From NCBI GenBank assembly GCA_023415635.1, contig JAEZJV010000051.1:186001-250000 (forward strand): a stretch of 64,000 bases of DNA, written 5' to 3'. Source of the DNA: Bacillota bacterium. GTDB lineage: Bacteria; Bacillota; Clostridia; Lachnospirales; Lachnospiraceae. Of the stretch, positions 25,573 to 34,598 are shown piece after piece. A program made the translations under genes and the position numbers. The notes under the pieces were generated by a model that did no database searches, had not been told where the DNA came from, and was given only the letters and a program-made list of their open reading frames with translations. Within the stretch, counting starts at the first letter, position 1; every line of letters begins with the position of its first letter.

Positions 25573-26499
25573 ATGTCTCTTGCTCTCACAGCTTTCAATC
25601 AGATTGTCATCATTTTCATCATTATCCTTGTGGGTATAATATGTTATAGGGTAAAACTAATTGATAAGGAAATGAATAAAAAGCTTTCGGATCTAGTACT
25701 AATGCTTATTAATCCGGTTGTAATTTTTGTGTCCTATCAGAGAGAATTTGAAGCTCAATTATTCAAGGGGCTCTTGATTTCCATAATTCTGGCAATCATC
25801 ACCCACTTTGTTTCCATACTGATAGCATTACTGTTAATCAGAGGCAGGAAGCATAAGGAGGATTTGGCAATCGAGCGTTTTGCAGTGATATATACGAACT
25901 GCGGATTTATTGGAATTCCTCTGGCTAACGGACTCTTTGGCACTGAAGGAGTGTTCTATATAACAGCGTATATGACAATATTTAATTTGTTTATCTGGAC
26001 TCACGGATTGACTATTATGACAGGTAAATCGGATACAAAATCAATCGGAAAGGTGTTGTTGTCTCCTTCAATTATAGCTACAGTTTTTGGCTTTATTCTG
26101 TTTATATCCAGAATAATGCTTCCTGAGACAATAAATAGTGCGTTCACCTTTATCGGTAATATGAACACTCCTATGGCAATGCTGGTAGCAGGAGTAACCA
26201 TAGCTCAGATAGATATCAAAAAGCTTCTGGGAAAGACTCGCATATATTATATCTGCTTTTTAAAGATGCTATTTGTGCCAATTGCAATGATATTCATTTA
26301 TTGTTGGTTTGACATTCCCCAGGTGGTATTACTCACCTCTATTCTGGCTACAGCCTGCCCGACTGCTGTAACAATCAATTTATTTTCACTAAGATATGAT
26401 AAAAACTATACCTATTCATCTGAAATATTTGTCCTGACAACGATCTTATCTATGTGTTCCATACCGCTTGTCATGATGATTACTAATCTTGTAAGCTAG
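25573..26499 (+). CDS. AEC-family transporter (auxin efflux carrier type)
   Basis: 308-residue membrane protein with about ten helices in two halves separated by a central hydrophilic loop, as in AEC/bile-acid-type carriers of small organic acids such as malate. Recognisable blocks are VGIICYRVKLIDKEMNKKLS, NCGFIGIPLANGLFG and TPMAMLVAGVTIAQ. The start at 25573 is favoured by AAAGGTAGG upstream and by alignment with the usual family N-terminus; ATG 25540 has no ribosome site. Substrate unknown. Confidence 0.88.
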   Translation: MSLALTAFNQIVIIFIIILVGIICYRVKLIDKEMNKKLSDLVLMLINPVVIFVSYQREFEAQLFKGLLISIILAIITHFVSILIALLLIRGRKHKEDLAIERFAVIYTNCGFIGIPLANGLFGTEGVFYITAYMTIFNLFIWTHGLTIMTGKSDTKSIGKVLLSPSIIATVFGFILFISRIMLPETINSAFTFIGNMNTPMAMLVAGVTIAQIDIKKLLGKTRIYYICFLKMLFVPIAMIFIYCWFDIPQVVLLTSILATACPTAVTINLFSLRYDKNYTYSSEIFVLTTILSMCSIPLVMMITNLVS

Positions 26500-26565
26500 A
26501 CACAAATATCTTATCAGAACCATAAAATATCATATATGCCATAGACTGGATATTTCCGTTCATGA

Positions 26566-26571
26566 TATAAT
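26566..26571 (+). promoter_or_regulatory. Candidate -10 box upstream of degV
   Basis: TATAAT, with TAGACT 18 bp upstream as a possible -35 (26542-26547). A perfect inverted repeat CCTGAAC/GTTCAGG (26606-26628) lies in the leader between this and the gene. Confidence 0.5.
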
Positions 26572-26686
26572 AAAGTGTAGTGAGTATTCGAACGGACCAA
26601 AAGACCCTGAACATGTTTTTCGTTCAGGCAATAAAGCGTAGCAAAAATATATTTATAAAAATTTGAACTATAAAGGAGTATTAATA

Positions 26687-27559
26687 ATGAGCGATTATGT
26701 AATCGTGAGTGACGCTACTTTGGATCTGCCTGCGAGCCTGATTGAGGAATATGATTTGCGAATTATCCCGATGGGTTTTAGTATTGATAATGCGGAGTAT
26801 TCCCATTATCCTGATGAGAGAGAGATAAGGATAGAAGATTTCTATACAAAATTGAAGAACGGTGGAGTATCACAGACAACACAGATTACGCCGATAGTAT
26901 TTCTGGAGTGCTTTAAAGATATTCTGAAGCAGGAAAAGGATATTCTTTATATATCATTTTCCTCGGGTTTAAGCGGCACCTATCTTACATCTTTGAGTGT
27001 CATCCGTGACCTGTGTGAGGATTATCCCCAGCGTAAGATATATAGCGTTGATTCTCTCTGCGCATCCATCGGTGAAGGGCTTTTGGTCCTTCATGCCGCC
27101 ATTGAGAAAAGACAGGGGATGAATATCGATGAGCTGAAGGAATGGGTGGAGAGTAATAAAAGAGAAGTACGTCATTGGTTTACCGTCAAGGATTTATTTT
27201 ACTTAAAAAGAGGCGGGCGGATTAATTCTATCGAGGCAATGGTTGGAACTGCTTTAAAAATCAGACCGGTACTTTCAACAGACGACAGTGGTAAGCTGAC
27301 AGTAATATCAAAAATCCGTGGAGTCAAGGCAGAGCTGGAGCTTATGCTTAGTAAGCTGGAACAAGAGAGCATAGATTTATCTGCTCAGACTATTATGATT
27401 GGTCACGCTGATGATGTGGAGCAGGCAAACGAACTGGAACGTATGATCAGAAAGAAATTCATCGTAAAGGATATTATTGTTTCTAAGATCGGTCCAATCA
27501 TTGGCACCCATACGGGTCCCGGAATGCTTGCCCTTACCTTTTTTGGAAGGCAGCAATAA
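26687..27559 (+). CDS. DegV-family fatty-acid-binding protein (FakB-like)
   Basis: 290-residue cytosolic protein that binds a fatty acid in its core and, in characterised relatives (FakB), presents it to the FakA kinase. N-terminal VIVSDATLDLPASLIEEY, SFSSGLSGTYLTSL around the carboxylate-binding Ser/Thr, FTVKDLFYLKRGGRI and C-terminal GPIIGTHTGPGMLALTFFG are diagnostic. AAAGGAG lies 8 bp before the ATG. FakA is not in the window. Confidence 0.95.
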   Translation: MSDYVIVSDATLDLPASLIEEYDLRIIPMGFSIDNAEYSHYPDEREIRIEDFYTKLKNGGVSQTTQITPIVFLECFKDILKQEKDILYISFSSGLSGTYLTSLSVIRDLCEDYPQRKIYSVDSLCASIGEGLLVLHAAIEKRQGMNIDELKEWVESNKREVRHWFTVKDLFYLKRGGRINSIEAMVGTALKIRPVLSTDDSGKLTVISKIRGVKAELELMLSKLEQESIDLSAQTIMIGHADDVEQANELERMIRKKFIVKDIIVSKIGPIIGTHTGPGMLALTFFGRQQ

Positions 27560-27572
27560 TGTTCCGGGCAAT

Positions 27573-27686
27573 ATGGAGCAGATCACGGTATTCATTGAGC
27601 ATTTAGAGACTCATGAGGAGTACCAGCAGGCATCGGGCTCTATCCGAAAGACTGCAGAACAGGACGGGATCTTCGTTATCGGTTAA
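27573..27686 (+). CDS. Possible small ORF of 37 residues
   Basis: Lies between degV and the methyltransferase gene and reads MEQITVFIEHLETHEEYQQ onward to a TAA. Composition is protein-like but there is no ribosome site, so it may be a relic of a longer gene. No family recognised. Confidence 0.2.
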   Translation: MEQITVFIEHLETHEEYQQASGSIRKTAEQDGIFVIG

Positions 27687-27705
27687 TTTATCTGGAGGTT
27701 ATCTA

Positions 27706-28458
27706 GTGAAGAAGGAAAATATAACGGTTGGCAGTAATGAGCAGAATCAAGTTAAGCCTTATAAGAAGGATATGGACTATTCATATACTTTGGGTGCTTT
27801 TCCAACCTTCGAGTTGATTAGGGCCAGGCCGGAGATCGTGAGAAAGGTGCTTATGGACAGCAGCTTTACAGATCAGGATAAGCTAAGGGAGCTTTGCAGA
27901 CGCTCTGATCTACCGGTAGAGGTAAGTAACAAGCTGATAGCAAAACTTAGTGATAAAGAGAACTGTTATGTGGCAGGAGTTTTTGAAAAGTATGAATGCA
28001 GGCTACGGGCTGACCGTCCGCATATTGTCCTTGTCAATCCCAGCAATATGGGGAATCTGGGAACCATACTTCGGACTGCGGTAGGCTTTGGTATCTGTGA
28101 TATTGCAATCATCCTGCCTGGAGCAGACATATTCAATCCAAAGACGGTGCGGTCCTCTATGGGGGCACTGTTTCGTCTGAATTTCCACCAATATGAGAGC
28201 TTTGCTGAGTACCGGAAGGAATTTGACCGGCATGAGGTTTTTACCTTCATGCTGAACGGAGAGAAAACCCTAACCCTAAAGGATTGCCCGAAGACAAAGC
28301 TCTATTCGCTGGTATTCGGTAATGAAGCAACAGGGTTGGATGCCTCCTATCTGGAGGTTGGGACAAGTATCCTCATTCCACAGACTCCGGAGGTGGATTC
28401 CTTAAATTTAACGATAGCGGTAGGAATTGGGGCTTACGTATTCTCAAATCATAATTAA
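27706..28458 (+). CDS. TrmH/SpoU-family RNA 2'-O-methyltransferase
   Basis: 250-residue SPOUT methyltransferase. The C-terminal catalytic knot is clear: IVLVNPSNMGNLGTILRTAVGFG (motif 1 Asn and Arg), SLVFGNEATGL (motif 2 Glu) and IPQTPEVDSLNLTIAVGIGAY (motif 3). The N-terminal 110 residues are an atypical extension without the usual L30e-like substrate-binding fold signature. The start is GTG at 27706 with GGAGG 8 bp ahead. The target, rRNA or tRNA, is not readable. Confidence 0.88.
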   Translation: MKKENITVGSNEQNQVKPYKKDMDYSYTLGAFPTFELIRARPEIVRKVLMDSSFTDQDKLRELCRRSDLPVEVSNKLIAKLSDKENCYVAGVFEKYECRLRADRPHIVLVNPSNMGNLGTILRTAVGFGICDIAIILPGADIFNPKTVRSSMGALFRLNFHQYESFAEYRKEFDRHEVFTFMLNGEKTLTLKDCPKTKLYSLVFGNEATGLDASYLEVGTSILIPQTPEVDSLNLTIAVGIGAYVFSNHN

Positions 28459-28547
28459 TTATGGAGATAGGGTTATTCTATAATATCCGTGTTTCCTTAA
28501 TAAAATAAAAATGGGGTTTGCCTGTGATCCAGGCAGAAGGAGGATGT

Positions 28548-29840
28548 ATGAGACTGAACTATAAGAGGACGTTCTTTGTAGGACTAGCTTTTCTTTCAAT
28601 CTGTGCCTTTTGGCAAATGTATGATAATATCATACCATTGATGCTAAAGAATACCTTTGGACTTGGAGAGACGGTTACAGGTGTATTGATGGCACTGGAC
28701 AATATCCTGGCGTTATTTTTATTGCCGTTATTTGGAACACTCTCTGATAAGGTAAATACACCTTTAGGAAAGAGAACGCCTTTTATCCTTGTAGGAACTA
28801 CAGTGGCAGTGATTTCTATGACACTTATTCCCTTTGCCAATAAAACCGGAAATATGATACTATTTCTAGTTTTTCTTGGCATGGTACTTGTGGCTATGGG
28901 TTCTTACCGATCCCCGGCAGTAGCCTTGATGCCGGATCTGACTCCGAAGCCCCTCCGAAGCAAAGCGAATGCAATCATTAACCTGATGGGGGCGATCGGT
29001 GGTGTCTATACCCTGGTCATGATTAAGCTCCTGGTGAAGGCTGGTACAGACTATAAGGCATTATTTGCTTCCGTCTCGGGTATTATGGTAATTGCAGTTA
29101 TCCTGTTAGCTATCATTATTCGGGAGAAGAAGCTGTCCAAAGAGATTGACCTTGAGGCAGGTGCGGTACATAAGTCCGAACAAGAAGAGGAAGCTCTGTC
29201 AAATCAGGAGGAAGCTTCTGCCGGTATGCCGAAAGCGGTCAAAAGGAGTTTTATCTTTCTATTAGCCTCTATCTTTCTATGGTTTACAGGATATAACGCT
29301 GTAACTACTGCATACTCCAGATACACGGAAGAAATTTGGGGGCTTAAGACCGGCGGGTTTGCTGATTCGCTGCTCTTTGCCACAGTTGCCGCCATCTTCA
29401 GCTATATTCCAATCGGTATCATTGCCAGTATCTTTGGCAGAAAAAAGACGATTATAGCGGGTATTCTGATGATGACAGGCTCATATCTGTGCGGAACCTT
29501 ATTCACCTCCTATTCACCCTGGATTAATGTTGTATTTGCCTTTACCGGTATCGGCTGGGCAGCTATCAATGTCAATTCCTATCCGATGGTTGTGGAAATG
29601 TGTAAGGGCTCGGATATCGGTAAATATACCGGCTTATATTATACCTTCTCCATGTCTGCCCAGGTGCTGACTCCGATTCTTTCGGGTTCCTTACTGGAGT
29701 TCGTGTCCTACAGGACTTTGTTTCCGTATGCGCTGCTCTTTTCCATCGCATCCCTATGCACGATGCTTCAGGTAAAGCATGGAGATTCCAGACCGGTTAG
29801 AAGAAAAGACATGATGGAGAACTTTGACACACCGGATTGA
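28548..29840 (+). CDS. MFS transporter, SLC45/GPH-like
   Basis: 430-residue membrane carrier with twelve predicted helices and a long charged central loop (residues about 195-225, rich in Glu). The loop after helix 2 reads GTLSDKVNTPLGKRTPFIL, matching the conserved G-x-x-x-D-x-x-x-x-x-x-G-R/K-R-x-P of sucrose/SLC45-type sugar transporters. The ATG at 28548 has AAGGAGGATGT ahead. Sugar or glycoside uptake by cation symport is the likely role; followed by a GDPD-type gene 41 bp later. Confidence 0.85.
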   Translation: MRLNYKRTFFVGLAFLSICAFWQMYDNIIPLMLKNTFGLGETVTGVLMALDNILALFLLPLFGTLSDKVNTPLGKRTPFILVGTTVAVISMTLIPFANKTGNMILFLVFLGMVLVAMGSYRSPAVALMPDLTPKPLRSKANAIINLMGAIGGVYTLVMIKLLVKAGTDYKALFASVSGIMVIAVILLAIIIREKKLSKEIDLEAGAVHKSEQEEEALSNQEEASAGMPKAVKRSFIFLLASIFLWFTGYNAVTTAYSRYTEEIWGLKTGGFADSLLFATVAAIFSYIPIGIIASIFGRKKTIIAGILMMTGSYLCGTLFTSYSPWINVVFAFTGIGWAAINVNSYPMVVEMCKGSDIGKYTGLYYTFSMSAQVLTPILSGSLLEFVSYRTLFPYALLFSIASLCTMLQVKHGDSRPVRRKDMMENFDTPD

Positions 29841-29881
29841 TACTTTATTCTTATTCATTGTAAAGAAGGAATGTCGATATT

Positions 29882-30703
29882 ATGCTACTTAAGATTATTA
29901 TTCTGCTGATTATCATTATCGTTATATTATATCTGCTGGCCATTATGCCGAAGCTGAGACGTAATCCGAAGACCAAGAGCATGGAGGGCTGGTTATATGC
30001 ACACCGCGGGCTTCATAATAATAAGACGGAAGCACCGGAAAATTCGGTAAAGGCTTTTGCCCTGGCAGTAGAGAAGGGCTATGGCATTGAACTGGATGTT
30101 CAGCTGACTAAGGATGAAGTTCCGGTTATTTTTCATGATTACAGCTTAAAACGTGCCTGCAAGGCTGATATAAAGATAGCTGACTTAACCTATGAGGAGC
30201 TGGAGCAGTATCCATTGTTCAAATCCAAGGAGAAGATACCGACTCTGAAGGAAGCATTGGACGTCATCCAGGGTAGGGTACCGGTTATTATCGAATTGAA
30301 GATTCCATGGAATCCCGATCGTATATGTAGCAGGGTTTCGGAGCTTTTGAACAATTACTGTGGCTTCTACTGTATCGAATCCTTTAATCCCTTTGGATTA
30401 GTGTGGTATAAGAAGCATTATCCCTTTGTGGTCAGAGGACAGCTGTCTACGGATTTTATCAGGGAGAAAGTGGAAGGTGACCGTTTTCAGTTCTTTCTGC
30501 TGAAGAACCTGCTACTGAACTTTCTGACAAAGCCGGACTTTATCGCATACCATCATGTATATAAAAACAGCTTATCCTTTACACTGTGCAGAAAACTTTT
30601 CCATACAAAGCCTGTGGCATGGACGATCAAGTCCCAGGAGGAGCTGGACAAGTGCAAAAATTATTATGAGCTTTATATCTTTGATAGCTTCCTGCCGAAG
30701 TAA
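29882..30703 (+). CDS. Membrane-anchored glycerophosphodiester phosphodiesterase-family protein
   Basis: 273 residues: one N-terminal membrane helix (about 3-22), then a GDPD TIM-barrel. Catalytic marks are AHRGLHNNKTEAPENS (His and Glu), GIELDVQLTKDEVPVIFHDYSL (Glu, Asp and second His) and IIELK. Enzymes of this family hydrolyse glycerophosphodiesters to glycerol 3-phosphate; a catalytic domain anchored next to the membrane suggests action on lipid or teichoic-acid-derived substrates. Located between an MFS gene and an alpha/beta hydrolase gene on the same strand. Confidence 0.9.
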   Translation: MLLKIIILLIIIIVILYLLAIMPKLRRNPKTKSMEGWLYAHRGLHNNKTEAPENSVKAFALAVEKGYGIELDVQLTKDEVPVIFHDYSLKRACKADIKIADLTYEELEQYPLFKSKEKIPTLKEALDVIQGRVPVIIELKIPWNPDRICSRVSELLNNYCGFYCIESFNPFGLVWYKKHYPFVVRGQLSTDFIREKVEGDRFQFFLLKNLLLNFLTKPDFIAYHHVYKNSLSFTLCRKLFHTKPVAWTIKSQEELDKCKNYYELYIFDSFLPK

Positions 30704-30779
30704 ATGCAAAGGTATAACCCTTCCTGATATAATCCATCCTATACAATGAAATATTTATTTCTGAAAAAGAGGTGGATGG

Positions 30780-31697
30780 ATGATTAAATGGCTGATCGTG
30801 TGGATTTTCGAATGGCTCTGGTGTTTATCCAATCTGATCATGAAACCACGAATGCTGTCTTACAGACGAGGGTTTCAAAGAGAGGTCCGATGCGGGAAGC
30901 TGGATGAAGCAGCTTACCGTCAGTGGAAGAGGCATTCCTTTACTATTTTATCGGATTATGGGTATCGTATCTTCTGCGAACGAATTGAGGAGCGAGTGAT
31001 TGAAGCAGCTGATGCTGCCTTCCATCCAGCCGAGCGAAAGAAAATTGTCATCCTATGCCATGGCTTGGGAAATGCTAGATACAGCTGCATTAAGTATATT
31101 AGCTTTTATCTTCGGTTGGGGTTCACGGTAGTAGTATATGACCAAAGAAACCATGGAATGAGTGGAAGTGACTGTACCTCTATGGGCTATTATGAGAAAT
31201 ATGATCTGATGCGGGTGGTTGACTGGTGCAGGAGGAGATATCCCGGTTGTCAGCTTGTTACACATGGTGAATCCATGGGTGCGTCAACGGTGTTGTTACA
31301 TCTTGGGATGGACGATCGTGTAAGTGTTGCAATCGCAGATAGTGCTTATTCCGATCTGACTCAGTTGCTTCAGCATCAGATGAAGCAATTTTATCACCTA
31401 CCCTGCAGGCTGATCCCTGTTGTGAGCTGCCTCACCTGGCTTCGGGCTGGTTTCCGATACCGGGAAGTGTCCCCGATTAAAGCAGTAAGGAAGACAGATA
31501 CTCCGGTCCTGTTCATTCATGGAAAGATAGATAATCTGGTTCCTGCGGATATGTCCAGAGAAATGTATGCTGCGAAAAGAAAGAATAAAGCAATCTTTCT
31601 GGTCGCAGGGGCAAGACATGTAGAAAGCTATGTTAAAAATCGTCATGGCTATGAGAGAATTGTAGAAAATTTTATAAAACACCATATGGATATTTAA
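30780..31697 (+). CDS. Alpha/beta hydrolase, YqkD-like
   Basis: 305-residue serine hydrolase with an N-terminal hydrophobic segment (residues 1-18). The oxyanion region is VILCHGLGNARY, the nucleophile elbow is THGESMGAS, the acid is in FIHGKIDNLVP and the His in GARHVESY. The acyl or ester substrate is unknown. The gene follows the GDPD gene and ends before a shared terminator with argG. Confidence 0.88.
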   Translation: MIKWLIVWIFEWLWCLSNLIMKPRMLSYRRGFQREVRCGKLDEAAYRQWKRHSFTILSDYGYRIFCERIEERVIEAADAAFHPAERKKIVILCHGLGNARYSCIKYISFYLRLGFTVVVYDQRNHGMSGSDCTSMGYYEKYDLMRVVDWCRRRYPGCQLVTHGESMGASTVLLHLGMDDRVSVAIADSAYSDLTQLLQHQMKQFYHLPCRLIPVVSCLTWLRAGFRYREVSPIKAVRKTDTPVLFIHGKIDNLVPADMSREMYAAKRKNKAIFLVAGARHVESYVKNRHGYERIVENFIKHHMDI

Positions 31698-31761
31698 TCG
31701 GATGATCTTATTTTCTGTTATTTTATTCCGATAATAAAATGACTAAACAAAAAATAAATAA

Positions 31762-31808
31762 AGGCTGAAGTCACTGCTTAGATGATAAGCGAGAGACTTC
31801 GGCCTTTT
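31762..31808. terminator. Bidirectional terminator between alpha/beta hydrolase gene and argG
   Basis: AGGCTGAAGTC pairs with GACTTCGGCCT (one G:U), with GCTTA/TAAGC inside. TTTTGAG follows on the plus strand; TTTATTTATTTTTTG follows on the minus strand, so it is strongest for argG. Confidence 0.9.
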
Positions 31809-31829
31809 GAGCTATTAATAAATTACATT

Positions 31830-33041
31830 TTATTTTTGGTCTATAGAAGCCATCTTCATGGCACGTACCTTCAGAGAAAGTCCGAATAAATTGATGAAGC
31901 CTTCCGCATCATGATGATTATAGAGCTCACCTGTGGTGAAGGAAGCAATACTCTCGTTGTACAAGGAGTAGGGAGAAGTGGTTCCCTGCTTAATAATATT
32001 ACCCTTATAAAGCTTCAGCTTAACTTCTCCGGTAACATACTGCTGTGTTACCTCTACGAAGGCCTGATAGGCTTCCCTGAGCGGAGTAAACCATTTACCT
32101 TCATATACAATATCGGCAAAACGATTCCCAACCTCCTTCTTGGCGGTCAGAGTAGCACGATCAAGAATTAATTCCTCCAGCTGCATATGTGCCTCCATCA
32201 GGATAGTACCGCCGGGAGTCTCATATACACCGCGGGATTTCATACCTACGACACGGTTCTCAACGATATCAACGATGCCGATACCATGCTTACCACCTAT
32301 GATATTCAGTTCCTTGATGATATCAGTGGCACTCATCTTCGTACCATTTAAAGCGGTAGGGATACCCTTTTCAAAGGTAAGACTGAGAGTCTCACTCTCC
32401 TCAGGAGCCTTCTCAGGAGCAACTCCAAGCACAAGTAGATGATCATAATTCGGAGCATTGGAAGGGGACTCAAGCTCCAGACCCTCGTGACTGATGTGCC
32501 AGAGATTACGGTCGCGGGAGTAACTGTTGTCAGCCGAGAAAGGAAGATGGATGCCATGCTTTTCGCAGTATTCAATCTCCTCTTCACGGGAGGCCATGGT
32601 CCAAATTCTCCAGGGTGCAATAATTTTTAGGTCAGGAGCCAGGGCTTTGATGGTTAATTCAAAACGAACCTGGTCATTCCCTTTACCGGTGGCACCGTGA
32701 CAGATGGCAGTAGCGCCTTCCTTTCTGGCAATCTCCACTAATCTCTTTGCAATTACAGGTCTTGCCATGGAGGTTCCGAGCAGATACTTATTCTCATAAA
32801 CTGCATTTGCCTTTACACAGGGTATTACGTAGTCATTAACAAACTCCTCTACAACATCCTCGATATAAAGCTTGGTTGCTCCGGATAATTTCGCTCTTTC
32901 CTCCAGGCCATCCAGCTCGTTGCCCTGCCCTACATCAATGCAGACACAGATCACTTCGTAATCATAATTCTCCTTTAACCAGGGAATGATAGCGGTAGTA
33001 TCAAGACCACCCGAGTAGGCAAGAATAACCTTTTCCTTCAT
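31830..33041 (-). CDS. argG: Argininosuccinate synthase
   Basis: Seventh step of arginine synthesis: citrulline, aspartate and ATP give argininosuccinate. 403 residues. The P-loop-like ATP site is LAYSGGLDTT at the N-terminus; other family blocks are ICHGATGKGNDQVRFEL, SADNSYSRDRNLWHISHEG and GIGIVDIVENRVVGMKSRGVYETPG. The ATG at 33041 has TGGAGG upstream. It is alone on the minus strand, divergent from maf and the argJBD operon; argH is not in the window. A candidate ArgR site overlaps its -35 box. Confidence 0.98.
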   Translation of the reverse strand: MKEKVILAYSGGLDTTAIIPWLKENYDYEVICVCIDVGQGNELDGLEERAKLSGATKLYIEDVVEEFVNDYVIPCVKANAVYENKYLLGTSMARPVIAKRLVEIARKEGATAICHGATGKGNDQVRFELTIKALAPDLKIIAPWRIWTMASREEEIEYCEKHGIHLPFSADNSYSRDRNLWHISHEGLELESPSNAPNYDHLLVLGVAPEKAPEESETLSLTFEKGIPTALNGTKMSATDIIKELNIIGGKHGIGIVDIVENRVVGMKSRGVYETPGGTILMEAHMQLEELILDRATLTAKKEVGNRFADIVYEGKWFTPLREAYQAFVEVTQQYVTGEVKLKLYKGNIIKQGTTSPYSLYNESIASFTTGELYNHHDAEGFINLFGLSLKVRAMKMASIDQK

Positions 33042-33126
33042 ATAAATACCTCCATTGAATATTATTTCTATGGTTCCAACCATTTTTCAATCTCATTGCA
33101 CAAGATAAACCTTGACTATGTGTTTA

Positions 33127-33155
33127 AATATACAACATATTTAATTATTATTCAA
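33127..33155 (-). promoter_or_regulatory. argG promoter
   Basis: On the minus strand TTGAAT, 17 bp, TATATT, about 86 bp upstream of the argG start. Confidence 0.65.
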
Positions 33156-33171
33156 TAGCAAAAATGAATAA
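33148..33171. promoter_or_regulatory. Candidate ArgR/AhrC operator at argG
   Basis: Perfect inverted repeat TTATTCA (33148-33154) and TGAATAA (33165-33171). The half-sites match the TGAAT/ATTCA cores of ARG boxes, and the left arm overlaps the argG -35 element, a position suited to repression by arginine. Spacing (10 nt) is wider than a single classical box. Confidence 0.45.
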
Positions 33172-33203
33172 AAGTATAAAAATACAAAGAAAAATTTCAG
33201 CGC

Positions 33204-33231
33204 TTTACATATGTCTAACATTTATTATAAT
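33204..33231 (+). promoter_or_regulatory. Candidate promoter for maf
   Basis: TTTACA, 16 bp, TATAAT. It would give a leader of about 150 nt before maf. The remaining parts of the 346 bp gap between argG and maf hold only the argG control sites and AT-rich sequence. Confidence 0.55.
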
Positions 33232-33387
33232 GAAAGAAGAGCAATGTGAAAGAAAAGATCTACTGGCAGGGAGAAATACAATATTCGCAAGTGAAAAGGT
33301 ATAATTTATGAGGTAGTAATTACGAAGGGTAAGATAATTCTCATAGAGCGGAAGACTTAATCAATGTATGTAGAATGGAGGATTACA

Positions 33388-34017
33388 ATGTATCATATTA
33401 TATTAGCATCTGGATCACCCAGAAGAAAAGAAATCATGGAAACCATGGGTATTCCATATCAGGTAATCTCCTCTGATGTAAAGGAAGAGACCGAAGAAAC
33501 GGAACCGGCAAAAATGGTACAAGCCCTGGCAAGCTTAAAGGCGAATGCAGTATTACCTCAGGTAAAGAGGCTTGCCAAAGAGTATGGACCTTCAGAGGAG
33601 CAGCCGGAATACATCATTATTGGTGCGGATACCATGGTGTTTTATAAAGAGCATGTCATGGGAAAGCCGAGGAATGAACAGGATGCAGCCCGGATGCTCA
33701 GACTTCTGTCCGATGATACACATGAGGTATATACGGGAGTAAGCCTTATCGTATTAAGGAAGGATGGGACAGAAGAGGAATGGAAGCTCGCGGTCTGTAC
33801 AAAGGTTGTTGTAAGTCCCCTTACAGAAGAGCAGATTAAGGATTACATCTCTACGGGAGAACCGATGGATAAGGCAGGAGCATATGCCATTCAAGGAAGA
33901 TTCGGAATATATATTAGAGAAATCATCGGAGATTATTATAATATCGTAGGTTTTCCGATTGCCAAAATATTTGACACTCTTCTGGAACATGGTATTAATC
34001 TAAAAATGATAAGCTGA
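33388..34017 (+). CDS. maf: Maf/YhdE-family nucleoside triphosphate pyrophosphatase
   Basis: 209-residue cytosolic house-cleaning pyrophosphatase that hydrolyses dTTP/UTP and modified pyrimidine nucleotides, linked to septum inhibition in Bacillus. The N-terminal LASGSPRRKEI is the phosphate-binding motif; IIIGADTMV holds the catalytic Asp; GKPRNEQDA, VYTGVSLI and DKAGAYAIQG complete the signature. The ATG at 33388 has GGAGG upstream. Confidence 0.95.
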   Translation: MYHIILASGSPRRKEIMETMGIPYQVISSDVKEETEETEPAKMVQALASLKANAVLPQVKRLAKEYGPSEEQPEYIIIGADTMVFYKEHVMGKPRNEQDAARMLRLLSDDTHEVYTGVSLIVLRKDGTEEEWKLAVCTKVVVSPLTEEQIKDYISTGEPMDKAGAYAIQGRFGIYIREIIGDYYNIVGFPIAKIFDTLLEHGINLKMIS

Positions 34018-34037
34018 TATAAAAATAAATTTTGGTA

Positions 34038-34066
34038 TTGCATAAAATTTAACCTAGATGTATAAT
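34038..34066 (+). promoter_or_regulatory. Promoter of the GNAT-argJ-argB-argD operon
   Basis: TTGCAT, 17 bp, TATAAT, about 75 bp before the GNAT gene. The -35 region (TTGCATAAAATTTAA) is itself a partial match to an ARG box, so arginine repression is possible. Confidence 0.65.
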
Positions 34067-34141
34067 TATAAAAATAATCTACCCAGCCTTTTGAGGGGGA
34101 TGATTATTTTGGACTTCATGATGATACGGAGGTGAGCTTTC

Positions 34142-34570
34142 ATGCTTCGACAATTCACAATGCAGGATTATGACGAGGTATTTGATCTTTGGAAGAAGAC
34201 ACCGGGTGTTGGGCTTCGCAGTATGGATGACTCCAGAGATGGAATCGAACAATTTCTGATAAGAAATCCTAACACTAATTTTGTGGCAGTTGAGGACGGA
34301 CACATCGTCGGTGTCATCCTGGGCGGTCATGACGGAAGGCGGGGGACAATCTATCATGCCTGTGTCGAGGAGGCTTACCGAAGACGCAACATCGCAGCGA
34401 GCATGACGGATTGTCTGATCGATGCGATGAAAAAGGAGAATATCACCCGCATAGGCTTACTGTGTTTTAAAAATAATGAAGCAGGTAACCGCTTCTGGAA
34501 GGCCTATGGCTTTCAAAGACGCGAGGATTTAGATTATTATATATATGTAATCAATGAGAACAATAGATAA
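34142..34570 (+). CDS. GNAT acetyltransferase leading the arginine operon
   Basis: 142-residue single-domain GNAT protein. VAVEDGHIVGVILGGHDGRR is the central strand pair, CVEEAYRRRNIAASM is the acetyl-CoA P-loop variant, and NNEAGNRFWKAYGFQRREDL is the C-terminal motif. It overlaps the long frame of argJ and sits 28 bp from its preferred start, so it is part of the argJBD transcript. A role as a short N-acetylglutamate synthase is conceivable from position only; ArgJ already makes acetylglutamate by recycling. It could equally modify another substrate. Confidence 0.88.
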   Translation: MLRQFTMQDYDEVFDLWKKTPGVGLRSMDDSRDGIEQFLIRNPNTNFVAVEDGHIVGVILGGHDGRRGTIYHACVEEAYRRRNIAASMTDCLIDAMKKENITRIGLLCFKNNEAGNRFWKAYGFQRREDLDYYIYVINENNR

Positions 34571-34598
34571 AGAAAGAATTGGGAAAGGGATAGAAGGT

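Noticed and set aside
30076..30749. Small open frames antisense or out of frame in the GDPD and hydrolase genes
   Set aside because: They lie within well-supported coding sequence and show no family motif.
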